Of a DNA stretch of 64,000 nt, positions 20,801 through 32,069 are shown piece after piece (the stretch's first letter is position 1; every line of letters starts with the position of its first letter). The notes under the pieces were generated by a model that was given only the letters and a program-made list of their open reading frames with translations, had not been told where the DNA came from and did not search any database. Source of the DNA: Paragorgia papillata (lineage: Eukaryota; Cnidaria; Anthozoa; Scleralcyonacea; Coralliidae); contig JAWNZC010000238.1 of assembly GCA_035771165.1 (NCBI GenBank), positions 2,593,001 through 2,657,000 of the forward strand, written 5' to 3'. The translations under genes and the position numbers were made by a program.

Positions 20801-23800
20801 GCTTCTTATTGGAGGGTGATTGCCTCTTATTAGAGGATGAGTGCTTCTTATTAGAGGATGAGTGCTTCTTATTAGAGGATGAGTGCTTCTTATTAGAGGG
20901 TGAGTGCTTCTTATTAGAGGATGAGTGCTTCTTATTAGAGGATGAGTGCTTCTTATTAGAGGATGGGTGCTTCTTATTAGAGGGTGAGTGCTTCTTATTG
21001 GAGGGTGATTGCTTCTTATTAGAGGATGAGTGCTTCTTATTAGAGGATGAGTGCTTCTTATTAGAGGATGAGTGCTTCTTATTGGAGGGTGATTGCTTCT
21101 TATTAGAGGGTGAGTGCTTCTTATTAGAGGATGAGTGCTTCTTATTAGAGGGTGAGTGCTTCTTATTGGAGGGTGATTGCTTCTTATTAGAGGGTGAGTG
21201 CTTCTTATTAGAGGATGAGTGCTTCTTATTAGAGGGTGAGTGTTTCTTATTAGAGGGTGAGTGCTTCTTATTAGAGGGTGAGTGCTTCTTATTGGAGGGT
21301 GATTGCTTCTTATTAGAGGGTGAGTGCTTCTTATTAGAGGATGAGTGCTTCTTATTAGAGGGTGAGTGCTTCTTATTAGAGGGTGAGTGCTTCTTATTAG
21401 AGGGTGAGTGCTTCTTATTAGAGGGTGAGTGTTTCTTATTAGAGAGTGAGTGCTTCTTATTAGAGGGTGAGTGCTTCTTATTAGAGGGTGAGTGCTTCTT
21501 ATTGGAGGGTGAGTGCTTCTTATTAGAGGGTGAGTGCTTCTTATTAGAGGGTGAGTGCTTCTTATTAGAGGGTGAGTGTTTCTTATTAGAGAGTGAGTGC
21601 TTCTTATTAGAGGGTGAGTGCTTCTTATTAGAGGGTGAGTGCTTCTTATTAGAGGGTGAGTGCTTCTTATTAGAGGGCGAGTGCTTCTTATTAGAGGATG
21701 AGTGCTTCTTATTAGAGGGTGAGTGCTTCTTATTAGAGGGTGAGTGCTTCTAATTAGAGGGTGAGTGCTTCTTATTAGAGGGGGAGTGCTTCTTATTAGA
21801 GGGTGAGTGCTTCTTATTGGAGGGTGATTGCTTCTTATTAGAGGGTGAGTGCTTCTTATTAGAGGATGAGTGCTTCTTATGAGAGGGTGAGTGCTTCTCA
21901 TTAGAGGGTGAGTGTTTCTTATTAGAGGGTGAGTGCTTCTCATTAGAGGGTGGGTGTTTCTCATTAGAGGGTGAGTGCTTCTTATTAGAGGGTGAGTGCT
22001 TCTCATTAGAGGGTGGGTGTTTCTCATTAGAGGATGAGTGTTTCTTATTAGAGGGTGAGTGCTTCTCATTAGAGGGTGGGTGTTTCTCATTAGAGGGCGA
22101 GTGTTTCTTATTAGAGGGTGAGTGCTTCTTATTAGAGGGTGAGTGCTTCTTATTAGAGGATGAGTGCTTCTTATTAGAGGGTGAGTGCTTCTTATTAGAG
22201 GGTGAGTGCTTCTTATTAGAGGGTGAGTGCTTCTTATTAGAGGGTGAGTGCTTCTTATTAGAGGATGAGTGCTTCTTACTAGAGGGTGGGTGCTTCTTAT
22301 TAGAGGATGAGTGCTTCTTATTAGAGGGTGGGTGCTTCTAATTAGAGGGTGAGTGCTTCATATTAGAGGGGGAGTGCTTCTTATTAGAGGGTGAGTGCTT
22401 CTTATTAGAGGGTGAGTGCTTCTTATTAGAGGATGAGTGCTTCTTATTAGAGGGTGAGTGCTTCTTATTAGAGGGTGAGTGCTTCTTATTAGAGGATGAG
22501 TGCTTCTTATTAGAGGATGAGTGCTTCTTATTAGAGGGTGAGTGCTTCTTATTAGAGGATGAGTGCTTCTTATTAGAGGGTGGGTGCTTCTAATTAGAGG
22601 GTGAGTGCTTCTTATTAGAGGGGGAGTGCTTCTTATTAGAGGGTGAGTGCTTCTTATTGGAGGGTGATTGCTTCTTATTAGAGGGTGAGTGCTTCTTATT
22701 AGAGGATGAGTGCTTCTTATTAGAGGGTGAGTGCTTCTTATTAGAGGGTGAGTGCTTCTCATTAGAGGGTGAGTGCTTCTTATTAGAGGGTGATTGCTTC
22801 TTATTAGAGGGTGAGTGTTTCTTATTAGAGGGTGAGTGTTTCTTATTAGAGGGTGAGTGCTTCTTATTAGAGGATGAGTGCTTCTTATTAGAGGGTGAGT
22901 GCTTCTTATTAGAGGGTGAGTGCTTCTTATTAGAGGGTGAGTGCTTCTTATTAGAGGGTGAGTGCTTCTTATTAGAGGGTGAGTGTTTCTTATTAGAGGG
23001 TGAGTGCTTCTTATTAGAGGATGAGTGCTTCTTATTAGAGGGTGAGTGCTTCTTATTAGAGGGTGAGTGCTTCTTATTAGAGGATGAGTGCTTCTTATTA
23101 GAGGGTGAGTGCTTCTTATTAGAGGGTGAGTGTTTCTTATTAGAGGGTGAGTGCTTCTTATTAGAGGGTGAGTGCTTCTTATTAGAGGGTGAGTGCTTCT
23201 TATTAGAGGATGAGTGCTTCTTATTAGAGGGTGAGTGTTTCTTATTAGAGGATGAGTGCTTCTTATTAGAGGGTGAGTGCTTCTTATTAGAGGATGAGTG
23301 CTTCTTATTAGAGGGTGAGTGCTTCTTATTAGAGGGTGTTTATTTGAAGGTGGGTGCTTATTCAATGGTGGGTGTCTATTGGAGAATGGATGCTTATTAA
23401 AGCTTGGAGGGCAGGGGAATGCCCCCCCCCCCCCTAATGTTGGAAAGTGTTGGAAATGTGTAAACGTTATGGTTTTGTTGGAATTTTGGACATGGTAAAC
23501 AAAAGATGCAAAAGAAAACAATGATGCAGATGTTTTATTTATGCTTGTTCTTTTTATTGAATATTTTGCAGGTAAATATTATTCTGATCTAATACAACCA
23601 TACTTCATCAGAAAACAGTGCAACTTGCAGCGCCTATAGCAGCACTTTATATTCTGCATGCAAGTTCTCTCGTTCGTTAGTTTGTTCGTGCACAGTCAAT
23701 AGGCACATACAGCACCGCTCTGTAGGACAAGGTCTGATATCTATGCTAGGCGTAAACTCTCGCACGTTAATTTTTTTTGGCTTGTGACTTGTGAATTTCC

Positions 23801-26792
23801 ATGCATGTATCCTTCTAAAGCTCTGTGATAACAGTTTTTCTTTGAAATGATACTATTACTATTAAATTTATTATATGTATTTTTACCTCATATTTTATGA
23901 AGATGTTTTTCTATATCATTATATGTATGTTGGAAAAATTTTGTTGTTTGTCGGAAAAATTGTTCTCTTGGCCACCCCTAAAATCTCAGAGCCATGATGC
24001 CCCTGTTTGAGGGAGGAGCTTATGCTCAAAAAAGAAGATTTATTACAGTGTGGGTACTTATTTGAAAGTATAAAAAATCTACTCACAGCAAACTGCACCA
24101 AGTCAGACTCCTTATGTTGTCTTGTCTTGAAATAAAATAGCCGAGTGATAACAATGACATGGTAAAGAACAGTGTTCACAATTTTTCCACGAATTACTTG
24201 ATAGTCTGGGACAATTATGTCAATACCAGTAGATTTATTTTTCAATTCTCTATAATAACAATTAAGTTAACCAAGGTGTTAACCAAAGTTGGATCAAAAA
24301 CTGCTTTTGATGCAGAATTTTTGGCTATAGCTAACACCCTACTTTAAAACCTGTAAAAAGGAGAATGTTGCATAGCTGGGCAGTGCACTTTGGATGGAGC
24401 AAAGTGAGGTGGTAAACTGCCAAGGTGTTTTATAATGAAATACTGGTAATTCAAGCAGAGCCCTTCATACTGATATATATATATAACAGGACTGTGATAA
24501 CTCTCACCCCCCCCCCACCACCACCACCCCACACACACACCCCACCCAAAAAAATACACACGGGGGTCAAGGGGCCCGATGCTGAAAATATGCTGTAGGC
24601 CCCTGTCAAATGATGGTGCATACACTGTCATAGAGTAGACAATTTACTGGTGAATACTGATCTGAACATGACCTGAATATGATTATTTTCATAGACAGTG
24701 AGCCATACCCCTGTTTCATAAAACTTAACTTAGGTTTTAGTGCAAATATTCTTGGTTTTCACCTGACGTCACAACAGCCATATATATTCAGGGCTCAAAA
24801 TAACGTTTCATGTTATGCCGGTCATGGTGACTGGTCAGTTCCAATTGTGACCAGTCAAAGGCGATTTTTGACCAGTCGAATTTCACAACGATGCCCCCCC
24901 CCCCCCCCCCCCCCCCCCTCCAACCCCCAAAAAAAACCCAAAAAAACAACAACCCAACAAAAACAAACACAACACAACACAACAAAAAACATTTGTCATA
25001 AAAAGGAAATGCATGCGTAGTTCACTTCAATATATATCAGACATTATGAAACGGGTCTACAACAGCACAACAACAATCATTTTAAGTTCCTTCAAAGGGA
25101 AGTAATAAAATTAATTGCAAGTTAATATGACCAGTCAAAATGACCGGCGTTATACAAATATGATCGTCACATTAAAAATTTGGCCGGTAATTGACTGGTG
25201 ACTGGCCGTTATTTTGAGCCCTGATATTGGTGCAAAGAAACAATGAAATGATGGCCATATTGGTACACAACCTAGCTTTATCCTATGGGAATTTAACTCT
25301 ATTTTTACTCAAACATTTCATATTGTTTCAGACCTGGCAAGTCTCACGGTTTTGCCGTGAGACTCACGATTTTGACTACAATCTCATGGTCTCACGATTC
25401 CGTACTCGATTCTCACGATAAATGAAAATCCTAAAACTAGATTCTTCATTGGTATGATTTCAGTATTTTAATTTACCGAAATTTAGCGACAAAATAAATA
25501 TGGACATAGATTGTATAGTTTGTACTTGTAGATGTAGGACAACTGACAAGTAACGTAGTAATTTAGCAGTCACGAAAAATTCATTTCCACATCCACCATT
25601 TTGAAGTTCATGTGTGCATAATTATGCACATACGTAGTTGTAATGCATAAATTATGCACCCACATGAAGTATTTCAATATGGCGTCCACATCAAAGCATC
25701 AGGTATTGCAAACTATCATTTAAAAAAACCCTAAAAAGCTAAATAAAACAAAACCCAAAAAACAACAATAACAACAACATTATTAAAACTACTGTTACAT
25801 GGGAAAAAAGCAAAATGAATTGATTTGAACATGAACGTTGTTTTCTCACTATTTTTGCATTTTTCTCACTATTTTTTGGGAGGAAAAAATTGGATCTCAC
25901 TGTTTTTGCTTGAGGTAGGTTGGCAGGTCTGATGACGGTCAACTGATGGTGCCATACACTGTCATAGAGTAGACAATTTACTGGTTACTGAACATGATCA
26001 TTTTCATAGAGAGTGAGCCATACCCCAGTCTCATAAAACTTAACTTAGGTTTTACTGCAAATATTCTTGGTTTCAACCTGATGTCACGGTGGCCATATTA
26101 GTGCACAGAAACAATGAAATGATGGCCATATTGGTGCACAATCTTTATCCTATGGAAATTTAACTCTATTTTTACTCAAACATTTCATATTGTTTCACCA
26201 CCCCAACCCCACTGATCACATGAGTGAAAACGATCCATACAATGATAAAGAACCGAAAATTTAATTATCAATTGCTAGGGTGCACGTGACGTCATGGCGG
26301 CCATGTTGGTTGGTAGGTACAAAAGAATATCATTAGATGCTTATTGACCCTACCAACCAACATAGCCACTGTGTCTTTGTCCTCTAAATCTTAGGGGATT
26401 GATTGCAACCCACCAATACATGTACAACTGTACAAGTATACAACAGTATATTATAACATATAGTCATATAATGATCTGTACTGTACGACACACACATCAC
26501 TGGTATAATATTTAACATCTTAAGTTAAGTCAAGCCATTTCTACATTTTAATCTCTAGTGCACAAGAAGAAGCTGTCATTAACGTATCACACGTCACAGA
26601 TTTAAAGCTATTAAACAACACAGCATAAAACATAAAATGAACATGCAACTAGCAAACGAACTCGTCGCCAAAATACTGCCATCTTTGCCAAATTTCCGTC
26701 AAAAAAGTGCGCATTGACGCAAATTTAAAAGTATATTTTTGCAATTTACTTAAAGTAAAGCCATTTTACCTGTTAGTTAACGTTGGTGGCAT
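14858..26792 (-). CDS. HS1BP3: HS1BP3-like PX-domain protein, complete, six exons
   Basis: Minus-strand exons 26770-26792, 24087-24249, 19991-20260, 17521-17897, 15842-16186 and 14858-15056 join in frame to 458 codons (human about 392). The first coding exon is only 23 nt (MPPTLTN plus two bases of an Arg codon). Residues about 9-140 form a PX domain: TGIDIIVPDYQVIRGK, then VQFAVAKKYEEVEDLH and the basic LPR motif. Next come an acidic Glu-rich stretch, a DDDLDKLL motif, and repeated PKPAMAPKP-type SH3-ligand units at about residues 340-380. The C-terminus is DDITKYIEKN...DLFS and ends at TGA 14858. Order and motifs match vertebrate HS1BP3, which binds HCLS1/cortactin SH3 domains and phosphoinositides or phosphatidic acid and restrains autophagy there. 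Function here is inferred. Exon 1 is short, so its assignment rests on splice phase and position; the other exons are secure. Confidence 0.88.
15097..15815. repeat. (TCA)n-based trinucleotide region
   Basis: Interrupted ATC/TCA/ACA triplets over 700 bp; fills almost all of the HS1BP3 intron 15057-15841. Gives spurious Met- and Asp-rich ORFs. Confidence 0.95.
16222..16722. mobile_element. long inverted-repeat element
   Basis: Arms of about 200 bp with ATAGCAAAGATATATAACC at the centre and CGAAAATTAAGTTTGTCTTA at the ends. Single-arm relatives occur at 28055-28190, 51246-51425 and 58860-58930. Lies in an HS1BP3 intron. Confidence 0.7.
16925..17236. repeat. (GCAGT)n with an internal (GCCGT)n block
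   Basis: GCAGT units flank a block of about 19 GCCGT units (16964-17056); two TCAGCCAGTG interruptions follow. Lies in an HS1BP3 intron. Confidence 0.95.
17246..17440. repeat. TCCAG/TCAAG/TCTAG pentanucleotide tract
   Basis: Degenerate pentamers in register after the GCAGT array, ending about 80 bp before the 5' splice side of the HS1BP3 exon 17521-17897. Confidence 0.8.
18493..19064. mobile_element. non-autonomous TA-flanked transposon with HTH ORF fragment
   Basis: Terminal inverted repeats CAGGGTGTCCC and GGGACACCCTG are each flanked by TA. It encodes only a partial transposase-like ORF. It lies in the HS1BP3 intron between the exons at 17521-17897 and 19991-20260. Confidence 0.75.
18735..19031 (+). 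pseudogene. transposase N-terminal helix-turn-helix fragment
   Basis: From ATG 18735 it reads MVGQQFTPEERAFMV...REAFRRRFPN, resembling the N-terminal HTH (DUF4817-like) found in many invertebrate mariner-type elements. After about 45 residues similarity ends and the frame runs into rearranged sequence; no catalytic domain follows. Also contains an inverted copy (18861-18907) of DNA just outside the left terminus (18412-18458). Confidence 0.6.
19656..19967 (+). mobile_element. 5S rRNA-derived SINE, full copy
   Basis: The head contains AGTTAAGCC and TTAGTACTTGGATGGGTGACC-like sequence, the internal promoter region of 5S rRNA, and the body ends in a conserved tail. Flanked by perfect 12-bp duplications ACATTAAGTACT (19644-19655 and 19968-19979). 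Antisense to HS1BP3, inserted 12 nt from the splice donor of exon 19991-20260. Confidence 0.82.
20341..23340. repeat. 21-bp minisatellite, about 140 copies, in HS1BP3 intron 2
   Basis: Unit GAGGGTGAGTGCTTCTTATTA, with GAGGAT, GAGAGT, CTCATT and GTGATT variants. Because 21 is a multiple of three, it is open on both strands: up to 552 codons (IRSTHPL)n on minus and 314 (LLEGECF)n on plus. Longer mosaic blocks recur within it, pointing to unequal exchange. Degenerate GGTGGGTG units continue to 23400, then poly-C. Confidence 0.97.
24789..25223. mobile_element. hAT-like element, CAGGGCTCAAAATAACG ends
   Basis: Inverted ends CAGGGCTCAAAATAACG and complement, direct ATATT on both sides; the empty site is at about 26088 in the second duplicate. 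Internal GTGACCAGTC repeats and a C22 tract; no ORF. Confidence 0.75.
25329..25931. mobile_element. element with CAGACCTGGCAA ends
   Basis: Inverted ends CAGACCTGGCAA and TTGGCAGGTCTG, between the two duplicate blocks. Contains TCTCACG repeats at its left; no coding capacity. Confidence 0.6.
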
Positions 26793-27009
26793 GATGAAAC
26801 GTTTTTAAGTCATTCAGGAAAGGTTTTGATCTTCCAGGATTCTTTCTACATGCTTTTGTTCGCTTTTGCAAATTACAACTCCTCACTACCGGAACTCAAA
26901 ATCGAGTTGTTTTACCGGTGGGCTATTTACTCCTGGCATTTTTCCAACCCCTACCGCGGTCGAAATATATTATTATGTCAGCGGTTAAATGTTTTTGCGT
27001 CATTAAACC

Positions 27010-27206
27010 TGTGTTGCGAAGTTCGTTGGGAAGTTCAGATATTCGTTCGAAAGTTCGGAATTACGTTGCCAAGGTTGAAAATTATCCAATCAAATTGCGA
27101 GCTTTGGATCAAAACTCATTCTGATTGGATAATTTTTCATAATTTTTCAACGTAATTCCGAACTTCCGAACGAATATCTGAACTTCCCAACGAACTTCGC
27201 AACACA
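27010..27206. mobile_element. palindromic MITE (GAAGTTCG type A)
   Basis: Arms GTTGCGAAGTTCGTTGGGAA and complement, with a central ATTATCCAATCA/TGATTGGATAAT pair. Lies 220 bp upstream of the HS1BP3 start. Confidence 0.75.
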
Positions 27207-27397
27207 CGACGGTAAAGTAATGTGAAATAAACTGCAATTCTCAGTAGTTTATAAAATTTGCAAGAAACGCGCTAGTGATAGTCTTGTCGAATTACAGAAT
27301 AACAATAGTTTCCCGGTCTGTTTTAGTCCAGAGAGCTCGCGCAGCGCAAAACGCTTGGTAGCGGTGTTGGTGTAGATATTAGATATTTTATGAATTA

Positions 27398-27624
27398 AGC
27401 CCTAATCAAACGAGAACGCAAGTCATCGCAAGTTGGCAGTCACGCTATCTCAGCCAGCCTCTCTGAATAATTTCCCGAAAATATTATGTACCGTGACAAA
27501 GTTAAAACTTGTTTATAACTTTCACGAAACCTTTATTTTCCGTTAATTTGGGTGTTCGAACGACCGCCACAGAAATTTACGACTGCCAACTTGCGATGAC
27601 TTGCGTTCTCGTTTGATTAGGGCT
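27398..27624. mobile_element. PIF/Harbinger-type MITE, copy 1
   Basis: 227 bp, inverted ends AGCCCTAATCAAACGAGAAC with TTA on both sides. The TWA duplication is the PIF/Harbinger signature. A second copy lies at 43731-43952. Confidence 0.82.
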
Positions 27625-27693
27625 TTATACAGAGTATATGAATTCTGGTGTATTTAATATTGGTTCGACTTGATTACAGTCACTTCACTTTTC

Positions 27694-27897
27694 ACCCAAA
27701 TCTTTGGAAGTTCGCTCCGAAGTTCGCAAGTTCATTGGGAAGTTCGTAGTTCGTGTTAAACTACGCCGCATTTCATTGGTTGCTTGGTTCCTAGCAGCCA
27801 ATCAAATGCGTGTTTCAAAACGAACTTTGAACTTCCCAACGAACTTGCGAACTTCGGAACGAACTTCCGAAGAAAGATTTGGGTGAAAAGTGAGTTG
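27694..27897. mobile_element. palindromic MITE (GAAGTTCG type B)
   Basis: Arms CACTTTTCACCCAAATCTTT and complement, then GAAGTTCG-rich inner arms as in 27010-27206 and a central ATTGGTTGC/GCAGCCAAT pair. Confidence 0.75.
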
Positions 27898-28219
27898 CAA
27901 ATGATTGCATGTAATGTTGATCTTGAATAAAAAGTTTTCATGAGCCATCAAAGTTTTGAATTTTCAAAACATTATTTTCAAAATTTGATTTATAGTTCGG
28001 TGTGGAATTAATGACAGGTCCGTTAGTAAATACGTTTTACTGCGTCTTTGCAAAAGTGCCTATGAAATGAAAATTAAATCAGTCTTGTTTGAAAGAACAC
28101 TTAACTGAAATGACAAAGTAACCTCTTTCGCAGTTTTTCGTTTCCTTGCTTCGTTGTTGAGATATTTCAGTTTGTTTGATAGCAAATTAAACATCTTGAT
28201 GTCACATGTGCATACCCAT

Positions 28220-30775
28220 TCCGTTCCCAGAGCCCACGTTCCCCACCCGGGAAACGAGAGACTCTGGGGTAATCCGTTTCACATCGATACGACCAGAAGT
28301 CCAACTCGCGTCGGAACCTCTGAAGTTTCTATCCTCGCGCATGTCGCCTCGCGCATCTTGATTCCTCGCCATCCTACGCAATCCTTTTTTTAACCTTCTT
28401 TTGAAGGTTAAAACCAGGGCGCTTATATACCGGGCGGTGCAACGCCAGTCAATTCGCTGATCGACGTGTGATGCGGAAGTAGACTGGCACGAGCGAGTTT
28501 TGAAGATAATTCGAGCAAAAGCAGCAATTCGTGTGTCGTTAGATTATCACTATTTTTTCGTTAAGTTTTTCATGTGAGAAGAAATTGATTGGATTTACAG
28601 ATAAAATATTACTTCTATTACTGCATCAGTATGTATTTTGTGTAGAAACTCGTGTCAAAGAGAATTTATTTTGGATAATGTCCATGCCTTTTAATGCCTT
28701 TCATGGAGGCTAAACTTCACCACGAGCGCATTGTATGTTCTTCTACTACCAACGGCTAGAGATTCAGGTATGTTGAAGTTTATAATCTTACTCTTGTTTG
28801 TTAAAATTCTTGTTAAAATCGGAGATGATCATTTTGAGATATCGTGGCTGAAACTCGACCCTTATCAATGCTTGATTTCTAGCGGTTTAACCTTTCAAAT
28901 TTTGTAAGAAATATAAACAAGATGTGTTGTTTTGACGTACAGCGATTCTCTTTAACCGTGTCATTGTATTCCTTAAATTTCCGGACTGTTGAAACAAAAT
29001 TATTGTAATTTCTAAACAGATTCATTTCTTTATTCGATTTATTATAATACGAGTTTTTGGAAGAATAGTCGGCGCATTGTGTGTTAAAATGTTGCCAACA
29101 CCGTGAGATTTTACTGTGACATAGGTAAGAAGTATCATATTCATATTTGGTAGAAATAAAACAATTTGTGATTGATCAATTTTTTATTTTGACCCTGAAA
29201 CTTGGTGTACTGTGTGGAAGCAAGAGGTTTCTTCTATCGAACATTGACCTGTGCTTAGCATGGCGTTTGCAAACTTAAAAAAATATGTCGCGTCAGGATT
29301 GTAATGTCGTAAGCACGTTTCAGCAATTTTCAGAGTAAAAGAAAACTAACCTTGTTACATATTCTTCCACGTATATAAAACGAGCTAAATCCTCAAAAGA
29401 ACTTATTTCTTCAATTGGTCAAAGCACGGCCTTATCTATCTTATACAATACCAGCAATTCAATTCATAAGAATCAATTGTACTTGCTCATGAATGAAATT
29501 CCTTAAGAAATTTTAACTTTGCTTTGCTGTTTCTGTTAAAAACAACCTAGGTCGAGCTGTTATCTGAAAGCAATCAACCTGCAGCATTTGTTGAATCTAT
29601 ACCAACCAATCTTCAACAGAAGATTATTAGATTTACAAACTGTAACATGTTAATTCAAGTGATTCAAGGTGCTGTATGTTAAATCATCACATGATAACTA
29701 TCAAATCCTAAATCCAAGAAATGAGTACCAGTTCTAAGCATACTCAATATGATTATTATGCCTTATTGCCTCTTTATCACTGTCAACTGTCTATCAAGTG
29801 GTTGAGTAATTACTCTCTGACAAGCATATATCTTTTCATTTTTACAGTCTCTAGGAATGTTTACTTCCAGTTGACCAAAAATGCTACAGAATTTGCTGGA
29901 GGATAGTTTTTTAGTGAAAAGCAGTCACTTCTAAAGAATATGTGGTATTGGTGGAAAAATGACTTGTTCGCATGAGTGGTTTGTTTTTGCAAAAGTTTTC
30001 TTCAAGTCAACTGCTTTCTTCTTCACCTTCAACTTCATGAAAACAAGCTTGAACGTCTTGAAATAACTCTGAGATGTACAATTCACAAATTCTTATTTTA
30101 AACCAAATTTAGTGGAATCCAATGCTGGTGCTAGTGCCAATGTAATAATTTTTTATTTATTTATCTGCTTTGTGTAAAAAATAGTAGCCAGAGTTTGTAA
30201 ACAGTTATTACATTTTTAATGAAAATACTTGAACCAGTTGTACTCTCAATGTTGAATGCTTTGATACCTTATCTTCACTATTAGTGTCATCCAACTCAAG
30301 CTTGAAATATTTTTTAAATCCACTTTGCTAGCCATATTTATGGTTTTGTTTTAATTTTATTTTAATGTTACCGCTTTATCAACAATTTTTTGCTTATGAA
30401 TCGATATAAGGAAAAGAGTAATGTTATCAACCATTGTAACAACCGCTGACCGGTGAATATCAGTTACTCGTTGCCAGGCCCCGCATCACACGTCGATCAG
30501 CTCTCCCATTCCCGTTGCACCGCCCGGTATATAAGCGCCCTGGTTAAAACTGCCGGGGGACGAACTTGCCAGGATTGCGTAGGATGGCGTAGGACATTGC
30601 GTAGGATCGCGTAGGATGGCGTCGGATGGCGTAAAATATCGCGCATACGCATTAAAGAAATGCGGACAAGTTGTCACGCGAGTTGGACTTCTGGTCGTAT
30701 TTCTATTCTGTGTCCCAGCAGAGCCTCTCGTTTCCCGCCCGCTGGGTAAGGGGAACGTGGGCTCTGGCAACGAGA
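28220..30775. mobile_element. 2.5-kb nested inverted-repeat element
   Basis: Outer ends belong to the CGTTCCCAGAGCCCACGTT family also seen at 2695-3135, and carry inner arms GACCAGAAGTCCAACTCGCG. Within, 28410-30549 is bounded by a second pair: CCAGGGCGCTTATATACC, GGGCGGTGCAACG and GATCGACGTGTGATGCGG. The 1.9-kb core (28500-30480) is AT-rich with no ORF above about 60 codons and no recognised protein. Confidence 0.7.
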
Positions 30776-31367
30776 TTGGTGCATACCGTATTTATTCCAA
30801 TTGAAAAAGTCAGCTCTAAATGGGGCGTTTCATAGAGAGAGGCGTTTATTAGAGAGAGGCATTTATTTCAAAATTTGATAATTCAATTATTAAAAAAAAA
30901 ATCACAGAAATGTTCACACGTGCAATCACATGATTTTTTTAATAAGATGAAGGTAATTAGACAAACACTGGGGTTATATAATGTAGATGAATGTAAATTT
31001 GCAAAGTACACTGTATGCGGTATATGGCCTTAGGCAAAAATGCGCATCTTGCTATATTCAATTATATACCCATAAAATATAATTAGTAAGCTACTAAATT
31101 CCGACATTATTTTTCTATCAATGATAGGTCAAAATGTTTGAAATCTTATTGAATTAAGAGATTACACTTATAATTATAATTGTTCTCGAAGAATTAATGA
31201 AATATTGAAATTGAGTTGAGCCGTTTGACCACACTTAACGTCTTTACTTAGAAGTGTTGAAACGTTGAGTCATCGAAACAGTAACATACACTGGGGGCCA
31301 AAATGAACGAGACATCTTTTCAACTTTCTCCGGCGTAATGTTAGTTTTAGAATTCAATCAATTAAAA

Positions 31368-31592
31368 TCGTCTGGCGTTAGCCAGAGTAAAATCGTCTGG
31401 CAATAGTCAGAGTAAAATAGTCTGGCGTTAGCCAGAGTAAAATCGTCTGGCAATAGTCAGAGCAAAATAGTCTGGCGTTAGCCAGAGTAAAATCGTCTGG
31501 CAATAGTCAGAGTAAAATAGTCTGGCGTTAGCCAGAGTAAAATCGTCTGGCAATAGTCAGAGCAAAATAGTCTGGCGTTAGCCAGAGTAAAA
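31368..31592. repeat. 25-bp hairpin array
   Basis: Nine units alternate between TCTGGCGTTAGCCAGA and TCTGGCAATAGTCAGA, each a 6-bp stem with a 4-nt loop, separated by GTAAAAT or GCAAAAT. Single copies of the motif occur elsewhere in the window. Confidence 0.93.
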
Positions 31593-32069
31593 TACTAACT
31601 ATAAAAGATTGATTCAGTCAGGGAAGATCTAGGGTTAAATGTTTTTCAACGTAGCTTAAAAAATATAGCTTCCAATATGGGAGGAAAGCAACCTCAACAG
31701 CGAAGAACCAAACTGAAATAACCTTACATCAAATATAATAAAAAACCACATCCAGCCGACAATTTGAAAAATACAAGACAAAGCATAAAGCGAAAATAAA
31801 CATCTTGAAACTCATCTGAAATATGAGATAAAACAAGACAACAAATGTCTTGTTTTAGCTATATTTTGTAATTGTGTTTCAAGATGTTTACTTATAAAGC
31901 GATCCGTGAATTTATGGTAACTGTAACGCCATACATATATATGTATATTACCTTTAAATAATAAACGTGCATGGTTTTCTCGTATGTTTTTGCTGTACAA
32001 GCTGTCGCAAGTTTAATATAAACTCAAGAAAAACTCGGACCTCTATACGGGACTCGACTCACAACCTTC

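Larger units (their letters stand above)
24609..26200. repeat. tandem duplication in HS1BP3 intron 1 with two insertions
   Basis: A block of about 280 bp starting near CACTGTCATAGAGTAGACAA occurs at 24609-25328 and 25935-26200. The first copy is interrupted by the element 24789-25223; the element 25329-25931 lies between the copies. Confidence 0.8.

Noticed and set aside
20432..23521. Very long ORFs (552, 387, 314 and 247 codons) of seven-residue repeats
   Set aside because: They arise because the 21-bp repeat has no stop in these frames; they lie in an HS1BP3 intron with no start context or splice support.
31368..31592. CRISPR-like array
   Set aside because: Eukaryotic context, spacers of only about 7-9 bp that are themselves repeated, and no cas genes.
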